64,000 nucleotides of DNA from Cytidiella melzeri. Its lineage: Eukaryota > Basidiomycota > Agaricomycetes > Polyporales > Irpicaceae. The DNA is taken from the NCBI GenBank assembly GCA_022592445.1, contig JABYQR010000109.1, forward strand, positions 1 to 64,000, written 5' to 3'. The translations under genes and the position numbers were made by a program. Positions 47,265 through 59,113 of the stretch are shown piece after piece (within the stretch, counting starts at the first letter, position 1; the number at the start of each line of letters is the position of its first letter). The notes below the pieces were generated by a model. The model saw nothing but the letters and a program-made list of their open reading frames with translations. It was not told where the DNA came from and did no database searches.

Positions 47265-47942
47265 GAGGAGTAAGACAATAGGGTCCACGTCATGAGCATG
47301 CAGGTGACGACAAAGTAAGATGAGATGCAACGCACTGTTTGTTGTCCTACTTCAGCGACGGAACCACTCTGCTTTTTGCGGTGCGATGCACGTCTTGTGC
47401 AATTCAAATGGCACTAACAAGTGCAGAAAGTATGCGCGAGTGCGATGTTCGTGAAGAAATGCGCACTGCCTGCCACTATGAGTCGACGTGAGTGAGTGTA
47501 TATGCGAGAACCAGAGATCGCGGTGACGGCGCGTACCGGGTTTCAGCGCCGGTGAACAGATTTGCGTGGATCTCACGTGGCTGTGGAATTCTCAATATAG
47601 GCATTGCCGCCGCACGGCCTCAGGCTCGCAGTTGCAGAAAGTGACGTTCACGCAAGCAGTCATATTAAAATTAAATCCATGTGCTGCTGTTGCGTCTCTC
47701 AGTTCATTTGCACCGTTATTCCCATAGCCACATGGCTGCGTTCAAGGACAATGGAGACTCTGCACATTTTTTCACAGACAGAGGGAACACGAACGGGATA
47801 TGCCGTGGACCTAAAAAGGGAAGGGATGATGAGGTTCGCGGCGGGGTGGGTTGATGGGATTGAACAGCGCCCTCCGCCTGGGGTCCGGAGGTTGCCTCTC
47901 CCCTGGGAAAATTAGCCGCCGCACGGGATAGGCTCAGTCGAT
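47265..47942. promoter_or_regulatory. Divergent promoter region
   Basis: 678 bp between NDUFA13 (-) and the INO80F-like gene (+). No specific motif recognised. Confidence 0.4.
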
Positions 47943-49967
47943 ATGTCTCGCCATCCTTCTCCTGGACCTCCACAACAACCGCACAGCCAGTTCCAAATGT
48001 TCCACCAGCTTTCGCTTGCCACAAATGCGTCAAAACTCAAGTCAAAGCCACACGTGGCTGGCATAACGGCCGGGGCAGAGGATGTCAAGTATCAGGCAAA
48101 GTATAAGGAGTTGAAGAAAAAAGTAAAGGAGATTGAGACGGTGCGTCTTGTTTCCTCTGTCGCAACTCCGGACAATCATGTCTCTGTTGCTGTGCGGCAT
48201 GCCAGACGCTAACGAGGCTGTGGGCTCTGTGCATGCATATAGGATAACGACAAGCTGTACTTGAAGCTGTTGTTGGCCAAGAAGAACATACGTCGCATGA
48301 ATCTGGAAAGAGCGTAAGTATTCTCTGGCTAAACCGCGTCGCCAAGTCAGTGCACGTCACTCACCGTTCAGGCGGCTCCGTGTTCCGTCCACAGTATCCT
48401 CTATGAACGGCTGGCACAGGTTCCGCCGACGCCGGGCAGAAATCCACAAGAACTTCCACTTGAAACAGACCCGATGTTTGTACAACAGCAACAACAACAA
48501 CAGCAACAGCAACAACAGCAACAACAACAGCCTTCAGGGCCTGCAGAACAAATACGTACAATTGAACCAGATGAACGCTCTCTAGAAGACTATTTGCGTA
48601 ACAATCCAAATGCACGCGTAATACATGGGCCTGATGGCCGTGTTGTTGCCATTGAAGACCCCTCTGCGCATGCCAGAGATGCTCTAGGGTTATCAGGACA
48701 CCCACCGCCTCCTGGTATCCCGATTGTTAAGGGGTTCGAACCGGGACAAGGCTACGAAGCAAGCAGGCAATTACTCCCACCAATCCTAGCTATCCGTGAG
48801 CCACAGCAACCACCCCCGAACGAGTCAATACGGACTGCAAACAACCGGTCACCTGTCTATCACTCTGCGGAACCGTCTTCTACTCGGCAATCCGTCCTTT
48901 TGAGTCACCAGCACTCGTCTCATCGCTCGCGAGCGTCCTCGTCGAGACACGATCTTGATTTGTTACCCGCAGACCATGGAAGATTGGATACTCTTCCACC
49001 TACACATGCATTAGGACACAGCCGAAGCTCAAGTTTGTCAGGCGAAGGCCAAACTGAGCATCGTTCCAGACGCCACGACATTCATGAATTGACGATTCCA
49101 CACGGCCACAGCAACATTCCTCACGCCCGGATTGACATTCCGGCTCCCAATAATCTTCCCTCTTCCCCTCAGGCCGTCTCGCCTACGCACGGCCGCATTC
49201 ACAATCATCAACGCGTGGGCCCTGGCGTGCATCTGCATCGGCCACAGGAACGTGACCCAGAGGTGACACGTCAGCTCATGCGGGAGCGTGAGCTCGAAAA
49301 AGAGCGCGAACGCGAACGCGAAATCATGTGGAACGAGAGGGTCAAGTGGGACGAAGAAGAATTGCGTCGGCTTATGCCTCTGCCACGGTCGCCACCGCCG
49401 CCGCCGCCGCCTCGAGAGGAGCCAACCGCTCTGTCCGGTCCAGGCGTGTCGCGTGATCGATCGCGCTCTGATACGCCTGTCTCTGGCGGCGTAGGTGGAT
49501 GGGGTGGTGGTGGTGGTGGTTCTTCTCGTGCAGAATCTGGCCAACCATACGACAGAGAACATCGGTCGTATGCGCCTCCCCGAGTCGCGAATTTGCTTTC
49601 GAATCCGCGAGACGCGTATTACGACCCTCGGGACGAACGCGTGGGACACGCAGTATCACACTCGCGGTCTTATCCGTCTGAATACGGCCCCCCTGGGCCG
49701 GAGTCGTCGAGGAAGCGACCGAGACATGAGATGGAGATTGACGAGGAACGTCGTGGTAGAGAGATGCGTTCGCCGCTTGAATCTGCAGGAGGAGGAGGAG
49801 GAGGAGGAGGAGGGGGTTCTCGCTCGGTAGGATCCGCCGATTCTTATCCTGTTTCTCGCGAGCTTAGGGGACCCAAGAGGATTCATCCAGATGACGAAGA
49901 CGACGTGAGCTCTCGAGCGTACGTTTCCTCGGTGCGGGAACAGCAGCGGATGGAAGAAGACGATTAG
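47943..49967 (+). CDS. INO80F-like coiled-coil protein with poly-Gln and poly-Gly
   Basis: Exons 47943-48140, 48243-48313 and 48395-49967 give 613 aa with exact phase. Residues about 45-105 form a basic coiled coil (KYKELKKKVKEIE, then DNDKLYLKLLLAKKNIRRMN, then ERAILYERL) that resembles the INO80 complex subunit F/TFPT domain, implying a chromatin-remodeller subunit; the match is by eye. A run of 17 Gln (about 48481-48531) follows, then long disordered Pro/Ser/Arg-rich sequence with an E/R repeat (REREREREIMW) and poly-Gly near 49785-49815. Gln codons mix CAA and CAG, so the tract is not a simple recent expansion. Confidence 0.75.
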
Positions 49968-51379
49968 ATATAGGGGTGGGAAGAGAATGAAGGGGGACGT
50001 TTGAATCCCCAGGTTCCCTCTTTTTTCTCTGTGTTTCGCAATATGGGTGTGTCACATTTTGTTTGTGTTGTACCTCAGCTTCTTTCTGTGCCGCTGTATT
50101 CCGTCTGTGCAGAAAATGTTTTTTCTCTCTCTCTTTCCACCTCCTCCCGCTTCTTCTTCTTCTCTTGATGTTGTCAAATGTGTTATGTCTACCTTTGGAC
50201 TCGTAGGCCTTCGAGCTGTTTTGCATAGCAAATAATGGGATATGATGTGATACAGTATACCCAGCAGTTTTGTTTTTTCTGCATCGTTGGCTTTCTCCCC
50301 TAAGTTCTTTTGCTCCGGAAAATACACCCCCTGCAGATGTGCACTTGCGAAGACTCTTTGGGCCATGTGACGTGTGATGTGTTTGTGTGTACTCGGTATC
50401 AGTATACACTGGGCATATATCTACATTCCATTCCAACCATCCGACCCGTTACCGTTGTTGTAATAGCCGATTAGCAGCTAACATGTACCGTAACTTACAT
50501 ACTTCTTCTTCTGAAAGTGATGTATGGGTTGTCATCATCGCCTGCGGGTTGGGTCACGATTATACACTGTCTGCTACCCGAGAGCCCGTTTGATCAATGC
50601 CATTTGTCGATTTGTTTTGTTGAAAAGCCTTTTTGAGGAGGAGAGCAGAAAAAGATGGCATCTGGCATTACTGTTTGTCAGTGGTTCTTCTGCGCTGATG
50701 ATGATCTCTGTAATAGGATCCCGTCGAATTACGTTACGTGCGAGAAAAAATGCAGGATGGCAGGAATACTTACTTAGGCTTTGATCTTGGAAAAACTCGG
50801 AAATGAGAAGGGGGGAAGGGTTTCGAAAGAACCGTGCTGAACATGCGGAAACATATACGAAGCGACGCCGACCGCTGACTTCAAGCTCAGAGTCACCACG
50901 AAGCAAACTCACTGGTCACATGCCATCAGGATTGTTTTTGTGGATTTGGATTTGTATTTGGTCGTTGTGCGTTGTCAACCGTCACAATAATCACCGTGAA
51001 AGGCGCGCCCGTTGAACACACCAGTTACTACGCAGCGAAACCACATATATACATATACAACACGACATGCTACATCTGGGGGACCGGCAAGCAAGTTGCC
51101 CAAAAGCAAATGATTGGTTCGAGAGCAAAACGATCAACATTATGATTACAGTATATTGGCATAACAGAAAACGACAAGAAGGCTGTTCCCCCCAAGTGCA
51201 GACTGCGTAACAAGTAGTAGCAAGTAGGACCAAAACATCAAGTGTGATATCCAATATCCAAGTTTTTCCCGAGTTTCGTTTTTTTTGTTTGTTTTTGCAA
51301 TAGCTGATGAATCACGCCGTCGTGGCCATGATTGATTGATGACAAAGGATGGACAAAGAGACGTCTCGAATTCCGATTC
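49968..51379. other. Intergenic between convergent genes, no gene seen
   Basis: 1.4 kb with a pyrimidine-rich stretch at 50110-50170. Open frames up to 112 codons on the minus strand (50912-50574) show no family resemblance and no splice structure I can support. It should contain both 3' ends. Confidence 0.4.
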
Positions 51380-52377
51380 CTAACGATGTTCCTGCGCTAA
51401 AAATTCCCCTGTAGTAGTAGTCGGAGTGCCTTCACTCGATTCCGAGCCCAACGAAGGGTCCCAGGCAGCCGTAGATCGCAGCGCCGACACGTTGTAAATC
51501 TCGTTCGGCAAGAAAGAGTCACGGCCGTACTCTTGAAACAGCAGCTCTTCGCCGCTGCCGTCCAGCTCACCATTATCGTCATGATGATAAAGGCCGTCGG
51601 AGATACCCAAGGTTGACAACAAGCCGTCCATACCAGACGCGCCAGGAAAGGCGGCCATTCGATCGTCAATGGCGTCTCTCAAGTCTTCAATGTTCAGTCG
51701 CCTGTTGGGCAGTTGCGCGTCGAGGACGACGTCCATGATGGATACGGGACGTTTGGAGCGATCAGAGGCACTCTGACGCGCCGCCGCAGCTCGCGCGTTG
51801 CTGATAATGAGCGACTGCGCTTGCTGCGGTGGCATGCCGTCGTGACGGCTGCCGAGGCGGGATTGTTGCTGATGATGACGTTGATGGTTATTCGTGGCTT
51901 TGTCGGCGTCGTGAGCAGAGACACTCTTCCGAGGGGTGCGGTTTCGTTTCGGAGTGGTCGCCTTGGTCGCCTTGAGAGACGCTGCAGGTTTGTTGCGGCC
52001 CGAACCAGATCCGTTGACAGCTTGTTTCGCGGTGCGTTTGGGGCGGGCTGCTTTGGGTTTGGTAACGCCGTTTGTATTGCCTTTGGGACGCGCTGCAGCC
52101 AACTTCGGGCCAGCCAAGCCATTGCTGGTAGAGGTTTCTGCAAGTTCGGGTACCAGATGACGCGTTGGGGCGCTCGGGGAGGGCGTAGAGTTGACGGAGA
52201 GCGCAGCTTGAGAACTGCGCCGAGGGAAAATTTGACCCGTTAGAATGAGCGGCAACGGCAGAAAGACAGTTAGCCTTATAATGAGTGGGCTCACTTTGTG
52301 TTTGACCTGGTATTCGCGACAGCGGAGTGGGGCAACCCTCCGCGATCCTGTGGGTTTATCAGCGTGACAAGGTTCAT
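51380..52377 (-). CDS. Basic, disordered nuclear-type protein, unknown
   Basis: Exons (complement) 52377-52295 and 52214-51380 join in phase to 305 aa, starting MNLVTLINPQDRGG. An in-frame start further down within the intron reading is rejected because GTGAGC...GCGCAG flanks that piece. Residues about 65-135 are Lys/Arg/Ala/Pro-rich with likely nuclear localisation signals (KPKAARPKRTAK, PKRNRTPRKS). A conserved-looking segment RPVSIMDVVLDAQLPNRRLN follows, then an acidic C-terminal third. No known domain. The layout suggests a nuclear protein, but I cannot assign a role. Confidence 0.65.
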
Positions 52378-52697
52378 GGTCGCTCGAGGATGAAGCAGAA
52401 GGCGTTTGTGAGGTACGACGTCGACATGTTTAACCTTGATATATATATCATGGCGGCGAGGTCGTTTCGATCGTGACCGACGGCCTCGATGGGGACAACC
52501 CGCCCAAAGGCGGAACGGTAAGTACGTTGTCCGCACGATGTAAGGTGCACCGTCACAAAAGCGCCCAAGCGCCGGCCTACCAGGAAAGGCAGCCGCTCAC
52601 CTTCGAATGCTTCCGCAACGCGGAATCAATCGTACAGACTCGGAAGAAGAAAAAAACTACACTCTGCCGCTGCATGTAGTTCGCGCTGAGTGTAGTG
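52378..52697. other. Upstream flank, no gene seen
   Basis: 320 bp upstream of the basic protein gene; presumably its promoter. It includes a short AT run TATATATATCA near 52439. Nothing else recognised. Confidence 0.35.
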
Positions 52698-53841
52698 TTA
52701 CTTCCAAATCTTGTATTGACCTTGTGGGTCTTGGGCGGCATGATTGATGCTCAGACAATCATGTCTGTCAGCAGTTCGTGTCAGATACCGTATTGCTATA
52801 CGAAACCTTGAGCTTAGGTGGGCAAAGGTTGACCGTTGCATTGGGATGCGGTGACGAACAGCGGCCAGCTGTTCCACGGAGATGAGCGCTGGAATCCACG
52901 CGTGATAGGGGTTTGCGGCCGCCAGAGATATGAAGGCGGTGTGCGTGTCGCCCAATGTTTGTTGTCGGTTCATGCAGGTGACCACTGGTTGGGGACCGAT
53001 ATGCGGGTTGCGGAACACTGCAAAGAGGACTCGAGATCTGTAAGCCAATCAAGGTAACACGAAAACCGTAGAGAGCGCACAGCATACGGCGAAATCGTGT
53101 TTGAATGCGATGCAAAGGCTCTCTTTTTTGAATTCTGAACAATGTGGGATAAATTGGGTTCAAAGAGTGACTCGCCTTGCCGCGTGCGTGACAGAGCAAT
53201 CGATACTTGCACATTATAGAGCTAGGTTTACATTTGTCAGCACAACATGCCGAGACGTCACACAAACCGTACCAAAAGTCGATCCTGGTAGTAAAGCGCT
53301 AGGTGGGATTCGTCGGCCGTTAGATAGCCTCGAGGCAAGCTGTGGATGCACATACACGAGGCAGTGAGCGAAAGGAACCTTGAAACAAGTCTGCCTCGAG
53401 GCATGTTCGTCATGAAAATGGTAAAGCAAGTAACGGCGGGGAGCTGGCCGGCGATCAGAAAGAACATCCAGTGCAACTCGGCAATTTCGAGCGGCGCGGA
53501 AACTGGGCTGTAAAATAGTCCGGCGCTGGAGGCGGGTGCAGTGGTGAGGTGTGCAGCAGCGGACGAGAGGAGGCCGTGGATGGGAGGTGCTAACCAGAAA
53601 CGCGTTCCTGGTCTCCCATCGATTGTCCACAGAAGCCAATCTGTATCGACCTCCGCAGAAACTAGTACTTACTGGTCCTGATTGCAAAACAGACATCTCC
53701 ACACAACGCCGATGTGCTACGAGACCAACACGAGGATACCAACCTGCGTCGGCTGATCAACGTGTGCACACAAAGCTAGAACCCACTCCGACTCAGTCAT
53801 GCGCCACGATGCGCTTCTGGATGGAACGCACAACCAACTTC
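52698..53841 (-). CDS. Probable spliced membrane-protein gene, unknown
   Basis: Several minus-strand pieces look protein-coding but I cannot fix all exons. ATG near 53803 starts MTESEWVLALCAHVDQPTQ. A piece beginning after an AG near 53590 reads APPIHGLLSSAAAHL, then a hydrophobic helix ELHWMFFLIAGQLPAVTCFT and on to ALYYQ (about 53270). A later piece (about 53018-52850) reads VFRNPHIGPQPVVTCMNRQQ and WIPALISVEQLAAV. Hydrophobic segments suggest one or more membrane spans. No family is recognised. Whether one gene or two, and whether intact, is open. Confidence 0.4.
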
Positions 53842-54021
53842 TTCGAACAAGCTGAGAAAGACAGTTAACATACAAGCAAGGTGCCAAGAACAGTGACCTT
53901 TCTCGGAATGCTTATGCCGCAACAGACCCAACGAGCCCCTGCCCAACCGCAGCACTTGAGCAATTTCGCGGTTCAGCCCTTTGCTACAGTACCAGCTCCC
54001 TGTCTCTTCGTCCGAGCACCG

Positions 54022-55198
54022 TCACCGATAGACATGGTCCGCTGTAGAAATCAATCATAGTCAGCCAGTGACGTGTTGCCGAGGAAGCGAACGAAAGGTG
54101 GGAGCAGAGAGCGCGTAGGATAGAGGGACATACAGTGGAGGTTAGCCGCTATCTCGGCCTCTGCGCGATCGCCGTTCGCCAGTAGCTTTTCCTTATTGTA
54201 TAGCAGTTCTTCACGCGTCTCGGTCGAGAACTCCTGATTTTGGGCTGTATAGATGCAAGTAGAACCAGAATGTCAGTTCGTGTCCGGAGATAGGGTACAG
54301 TGGGGTACGTTGTCGGATGTCGGAGAAAGGGTCGAGGGGATGAGGCTTCCGACAATGTAGAAGGGCGTAGATACAGAAGCACTCACTTTCAACGATCGCG
54401 TCCACGGGACAAGCCTCCTGACAGAAGCCACAGTAAATGCACTTTGTCATGTCGATATCTACAGGTCAAAGGATAGATAGGACATTCCGGATCAGTCTGC
54501 ATATTGGACGTCACTGGGCTGCGAAAGCGCAGATACGGACCGTAGCGAGTTGTCCGTCTTGATCCATCTTGACGAGCTTCGCTCTCAATAGTGATCGCTT
54601 GAGCAGGACAAATGGCCTCACAAAGCTTGCACGCTAAGCGGACATCTCGCGTAAGCGGCTTTTTCTCTCGACGAGTGAATAAAGACTTACCAATACAGCG
54701 CTCTTCACCGCTGGGGTATCTACGAAGGGCATGTTCGCCACGGAATCTAGGAGAGAGAGGTCCTTTTTCAAAGGGGTACATGATGGTGTACGGCGGTCGG
54801 AAGAACTGTTCCAAAACAATCCACATTCCTGCGTTATTTGCAACAAGACGGAGCATTGTGTCAGCAGTCCACTAAGCACGTAGACGAACACACATACCTC
54901 GGATGATCTCAGTGAAGAAGAACAGGTGGACTGCTTTCTCTATGGCGCTCGGTCCACCATGATACGGGTCTTTATTCTCTCCCGGTAGTGTCCTCGAGAG
55001 AGGTGGCGACTTGGGAGCGACAGGTTCTGGCAGATAGTCCTTGGTTTGAGAGCGAAACGGGTCAACCGGTTGGGCCTGTGAAGAGGAGGAAGAGGAGAGA
55101 AGCCGGCGAGGAAATAATGTCGAGGTAGGTGTAGCCAGCCTTGTCGCTACGAGTCTAGCAGAGGATATGCCAACGAGCGAGCTCCTGAGAAACGCCAT
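54022..55198 (-). CDS. NDUFS8: Mitochondrial complex I subunit NDUFS8 (TYKY, NuoI)
   Basis: Carries iron-sulphur clusters N6a and N6b in the peripheral arm of NADH:ubiquinone oxidoreductase. Exons (complement) 55198-54898, 54828-54691, 54633-54541, 54458-54387, 54244-54134 and 54041-54022 give 244 aa with exact phase; the last exon is 20 nt. The N-terminus is an Arg/Ser-rich mitochondrial presequence. Two 8Fe ferredoxin motifs [12 protein letters not shown] and [12 protein letters not shown] are complete. Other landmarks: [35 protein letters not shown], and the end LHSDHVYR. All cluster cysteines are present. Confidence 0.96.
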
Positions 55199-55384
55199 AG
55201 GTCGTCCTCGCGATAAAGATGGTGAGAGCGACGGCGAAGAGTGCTTGTAGAATGTCGAGGACGATGACAGCCCAACCGACCGACTTTCGAGTGGCGGAGA
55301 ATGCCGGAATATCGCGCCAGCCAATGAAATTAGCGGTAATGGAGCAATAAGCCCTAACCCTAGCATACATCCATCTCTTGGACG
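55199..55384. promoter_or_regulatory. Short divergent promoter, NDUFS8 and prefoldin 2
   Basis: Only 186 bp separate the two start codons, so the promoters overlap. AGCCCTAACCCTAGCA near 55350 is a CCCTAA-type motif; a similar GGGTTAGGGTTTACAACCCTAA lies before the RBR gene at about 56371-56393. Confidence 0.5.
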
Positions 55385-55957
55385 ATGGCCACCACCCCCG
55401 CGAAAAAGTCGCCGCAGGCAAAGCTCCCTCAGCTGTCACAGCAAGGTAAGCCTGGCGTGTCTCATACGGTGCTTTGGTTGCCAATGAACAAACATTCAGC
55501 TAGACATCCAGCAGAATTACTCTCGGTTGCAGAATGACCTGCAGCAACTAGCGAGTAAAATTGGCGAGCTCGAGCAGGAAGCAGAGGAACACAGGTGAAA
55601 ATTATTCTATTGTTTTCTTTTCCCAATTCTGGGTATGCTGACGTATCTGCCGCTACCAGTCTTGTGTTGACGACTCTCAACGAAGCCTTGGCAGAAGAGC
55701 CGGAACGGAAATGCTTCCGTTTGGTTGGAGGGGTGTTAGTCGAAAGGACGGTGAAAGATGTTGTCCCAGCGTTGCAGACGAATCGTAGTGGGGTACGTCA
55801 ATACCTTCAATGTCCCCGTGTGCTCATGGATCACTTACAACAGCCGTGACAGATCCAACAGGTCATATCGACACTGGCGGATCAGTACAAGACGAAGGAG
55901 ACTGATTTCGAGTCGTTCAAGCGCGATTATCATATCAGACCAGCTCCGGCCTCATGA
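55385..55957 (+). CDS. GIM4: Prefoldin subunit 2
   Basis: Beta-type subunit of the hexameric co-chaperone that delivers nascent actin and tubulin to TRiC/CCT. Exons about 55385-55456, 55500-55594, 55660-55792 and 55853-55957 give 134 aa with exact phase. The first donor is uncertain: GTAAGC at 55446 is stronger by sequence but breaks the frame, while GTGTCT at 55457 keeps it. N-terminal helix QQNYSRLQNDLQQLASKIGE, the hairpin core LNEALAEEPERKCFRLVGGV and VERTVKDVVPAL, and the C-terminal helix YKTKETDFESFKRDY match the family and its length. Confidence 0.92.
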
Positions 55958-56482
55958 TTTCTGAGAGAAAATGTTCCGTCGGTAGGTGACTTTCAAGGGG
56001 CTGGTGGCGTAGCGATGGCTGATTGTGTTTTCTTTGCCAAAAGTTGTAATATAGCTAAGATCTTTCCAATGATTCTTCACCTTCTTGCGCAGCGTGCTAA
56101 GAAGACATGGAATGCAACAATAGCAAGAATCTTACGTTTGCGTTGGTTGTGAGTATGTATGGTAATGCGGAGTGCATATATGCAAGCAAGGAAAGTTACA
56201 GCAGACGGGTGAGCACATCGTTCTCTCTCTCTCAGTAATTCTCAGCTCAGGTTTGGACGTCAATGTTACGCAACTGACTTACCTTTGGAACTTGGTTGCT
56301 CATCTATACAACCCGAATCATTAGGCAAGTATGCACACTCGTTTGGGAGCATTCTCTGAAGGATCCGCGTGGGGTTAGGGTTTACAACCCTAATTGAACG
56401 CACGGCTAGAATCATCTACATACTTTCTCTCTCCCCCGCCCCCATCTCTGTCTCCTCGCTCGTCGCTGCACAAACCAGCACG
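55958..56482. promoter_or_regulatory. Intergenic, promoter of the RBR gene
   Basis: 525 bp. Contains GGGTTAGGGTTTACAACC followed by CTAA (about 56373-56394), a short inverted CCCTAA/TTAGGG pair about 90 bp upstream of the start codon, and a CT-rich leader near 56421-56445. Confidence 0.45.
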
Positions 56483-58936
56483 ATGATAGCTCAAGACCTG
56501 TCTGAAACCGTCCGGCAGGTGCTACGCGGTGAACGGGAGTGCATCGCGTCGCATGCCGGCAGGAGTCAGTACAGTGCGGGAGGCATGTCCGCGTGCGGGC
56601 TCGCTGCGCTGAATTGCGTGAGGATCGTCCTACAGAGAGAGCAGGAAGGGTCAACAGATAGGGCTGCCCTGATTCAAGGGTTGATGCAGCGAGAGACATG
56701 CGAGGTATGCATCGTTACACTTCTCTTGGGAAGCTCAGATGTTGATTGGCGGCTTGGCTATCGTTCTGGTAGGAGATCCTTGGCATTTGTTTTCAGTGGC
56801 CTAGTTCCGCGCACCTCGACGTGGAAGAAATATACAGCGCACCGATCTTTAAGAACACCCTCGCACTGGTATGGTCTGGCTATGATCAGCCTGGGTTTGA
56901 GCAGTTTCAGGCGCTACTCGGGTGAGTTGTTGTTCAAAGTGACGAAAACGGCTGCGTCGTGTAACCGTCCTTCGTCAGGCGTTTAGAGCAGTCGACGCCA
57001 CGGTCAGCTGCACTAGTGATAACTCGGCCGCCGGAAATCGTCAGCATATTGAAGATCGTCACTGATTCTCGCATGCAACCATTATACGTCTCCTTTGACT
57101 CACATCCACGGAGCAAGCACCCAGAAGGGGCTGCCTTTATCTTTCATACTTCCTTGGATGCAGCTGCGTTCTATCTCAGTGAGCTCTTGCAATATGACGC
57201 TCACCTTTTGAACGACCCTGCGCTGCACTGGCAAGCGCAGCTGTTGGCGCATTATTCCGCCCACATGTTCGTCGCGGGAGACTCCAGGCTCGGAACACAG
57301 CAGCAGCAACAAGTCGCTCTCATTGATGCTAGCCTGGAGGTGTTGCGGCTGAAGGTTGAAGTTGCGGAGCTACGCGAAAAGAATAGGGGGCTTGAATCGG
57401 ACGCGAGGAACTTGATGGAAGAAAACGGGAGGCTCGAGGCCAAAGTCGAGGATCTGGAAGACAGCAATTTGCAGCTGCACCGAAGGGTTAATTCTGCCAT
57501 GTCTTACTCGAAGGCTGTCACCAATGGATCCTCAGGTCTTGATCGTTCTTCGTCGAGTTTCGCCGGTACATCTTCCCCATGGACCTCTTACTCCGACCAT
57601 CCCTCCACTTCACCGACGACGGCGCATGCTTCGACCAAAGGCAAGCTTGTGTGTCGCTTCACCGACGAGCTGGATGCGGACGACGAGCTCTTTGCCACTC
57701 GCGTCCAGCTCGAGTGGCAGCAAGAGTCTGGGGGTGGGGACGATGACGCAGCCCTCGCGTTGAGAACCCAGAAACAATACGAAGAAGAAGACAGGCAGCT
57801 TCACGTACAGATGGAGCAGTTGGCGGAGACAACACCAAAGACGTTTGAATGCGGTATATGCATGGAAACATTGCCGGAAGATGTGATTGCACAGATCGAG
57901 TCGTGCTCTCACAACTTCTGTAGGTGAGCATTGGATTTGTGTTTTGGAGGTTGTTGCTTCGCGCTCATGGGAAGCGTTGGGCTCAGACAATGTCTCCTTC
58001 AGTACCTGCAGTCGAAGCTGGCAGACCATCGCTTCCCGATACTCTGCCCTACGTGCTCCGCTGAGCGCATCAGCGGTGACCCAGGAAGTGCGTGTTCATG
58101 ACCTGACTGGGCATGTTGCAGTTTCTGACAGAACTTTTTCTTTCTCAAACTCTGCAGCAATAAGTGGTCTCATGGCTACACAGATCGGTCTTAGCGAAGA
58201 AGAATACGCAGCGTTCACTGAACTCGAACTGGCGTCCTTCTCGGTGCTCCTGCACTGCCGTCAGTGAGTCCCCCAAAGCTGCTATCACTGCCGTTACATC
58301 TCTATAAACCATAATATACCAATCACTTGTATTCTCCAGGTGTCAACAAGCAGTTTTCGTGGACAAGGTCGAATACGACGAACAGGAAGTGGTGGCCTGT
58401 CCTTTGCCTGGATGTACGCACGCCTGGTGCAAGGCATGTTCCCGTTCGATCGATTTCGCAGGCCCGAAACATTCTTGCGACGGTACCTCTGAGCTGAACC
58501 ATCTGATGAACCAACAAGGTTGGAAGAACTGCCCAGGTACGTCGTTGGGGTCCTCGCTCATACTCATAATGTTACACGTACGGCTACGGCTGATCTGACA
58601 CACGAACCCTCCTCCAAAAAAAAGCCTGCCGCACGCCTATTTCCAAGAGCGACGGGTGCAATCATATGACTGTACGTTTTTTGCGTTGTCCTCTTCTTGT
58701 TCGTTCAAGATCGTTGTCTCAGATGATTCATTTTTTCAGTGTATCGCCCCTGGGTGCAACGTGTAAGTTTCTGATATCGTGTGTTGTGAACTTTCCTCAT
58801 TGTTCGTTACTTGATCTCCAGGCATTTTTGCTATGTATGTGGTGAGAGTATCGTGCAGTCCGTGCGCCGGCAGGATATCAGAGGTGCCTTAGAGAGACAC
58901 TACGCCAGATGTCGTCTGATAGACGAGCCCATCTAA
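56483..58936 (+). CDS. RBR-type E3 ubiquitin ligase
   Basis: Transfers ubiquitin through a RING2 cysteine. Nine exons (56483-56704, 56773-56921, 56979-57923, 57987-58087, 58158-58263, 58340-58536, 58625-58671, 58740-58762, 58822-58936) give 634 aa with exact phase. An unknown N-terminal region is followed by a coiled coil (residues about 230-300). RING1 starts CGICMETLPEDVIAQ and ends CPTC; the IBR has CPLPGCTHAWCKAC; RING2 is CPACRTPISKSDGCNHMTC, then HFCYVCGE. The cysteine of GCNHM is the expected catalytic residue and is present. Intron 4 could alternatively end earlier, giving a 34-nt intron; the 71-nt reading is preferred. It is convergent with the giant GTPase gene. Confidence 0.9.
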
Positions 58937-59113
58937 ACCATTTTTTTTGCTAGACGTAAATCTACTTTTTGTACCATCTCGCTGTATGTTCTTGCTATAT
59001 GACATCTTTCGTCTCAATACCACTCGACAAGACAAGATGCATTCAATATGATTCATAGAACTTGAGTAGACAACTTCGAGGTCTCAGGATACAGTCGTTC
59101 TCTAATAGCATGT
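58937..59113. terminator. Short intergenic gap shared by two convergent 3' ends
   Basis: 177 bp between stop codons of the RBR ligase (+) and giant GTPase (-). Both polyadenylation regions must lie here or overlap the neighbour. A T8 run occurs at 58941-58948. Confidence 0.5.

Noticed and set aside
49038..49649. 203-codon minus-strand ORF
   Set aside because: Arg-rich shadow of the INO80F-like coding strand.
50574..50912. Possible minus-strand gene starting ATGGCATGTGACCAGTGAGT
   Set aside because: A start codon followed by a GTGAGT donor is visible, but no downstream exon continues a sensible protein.
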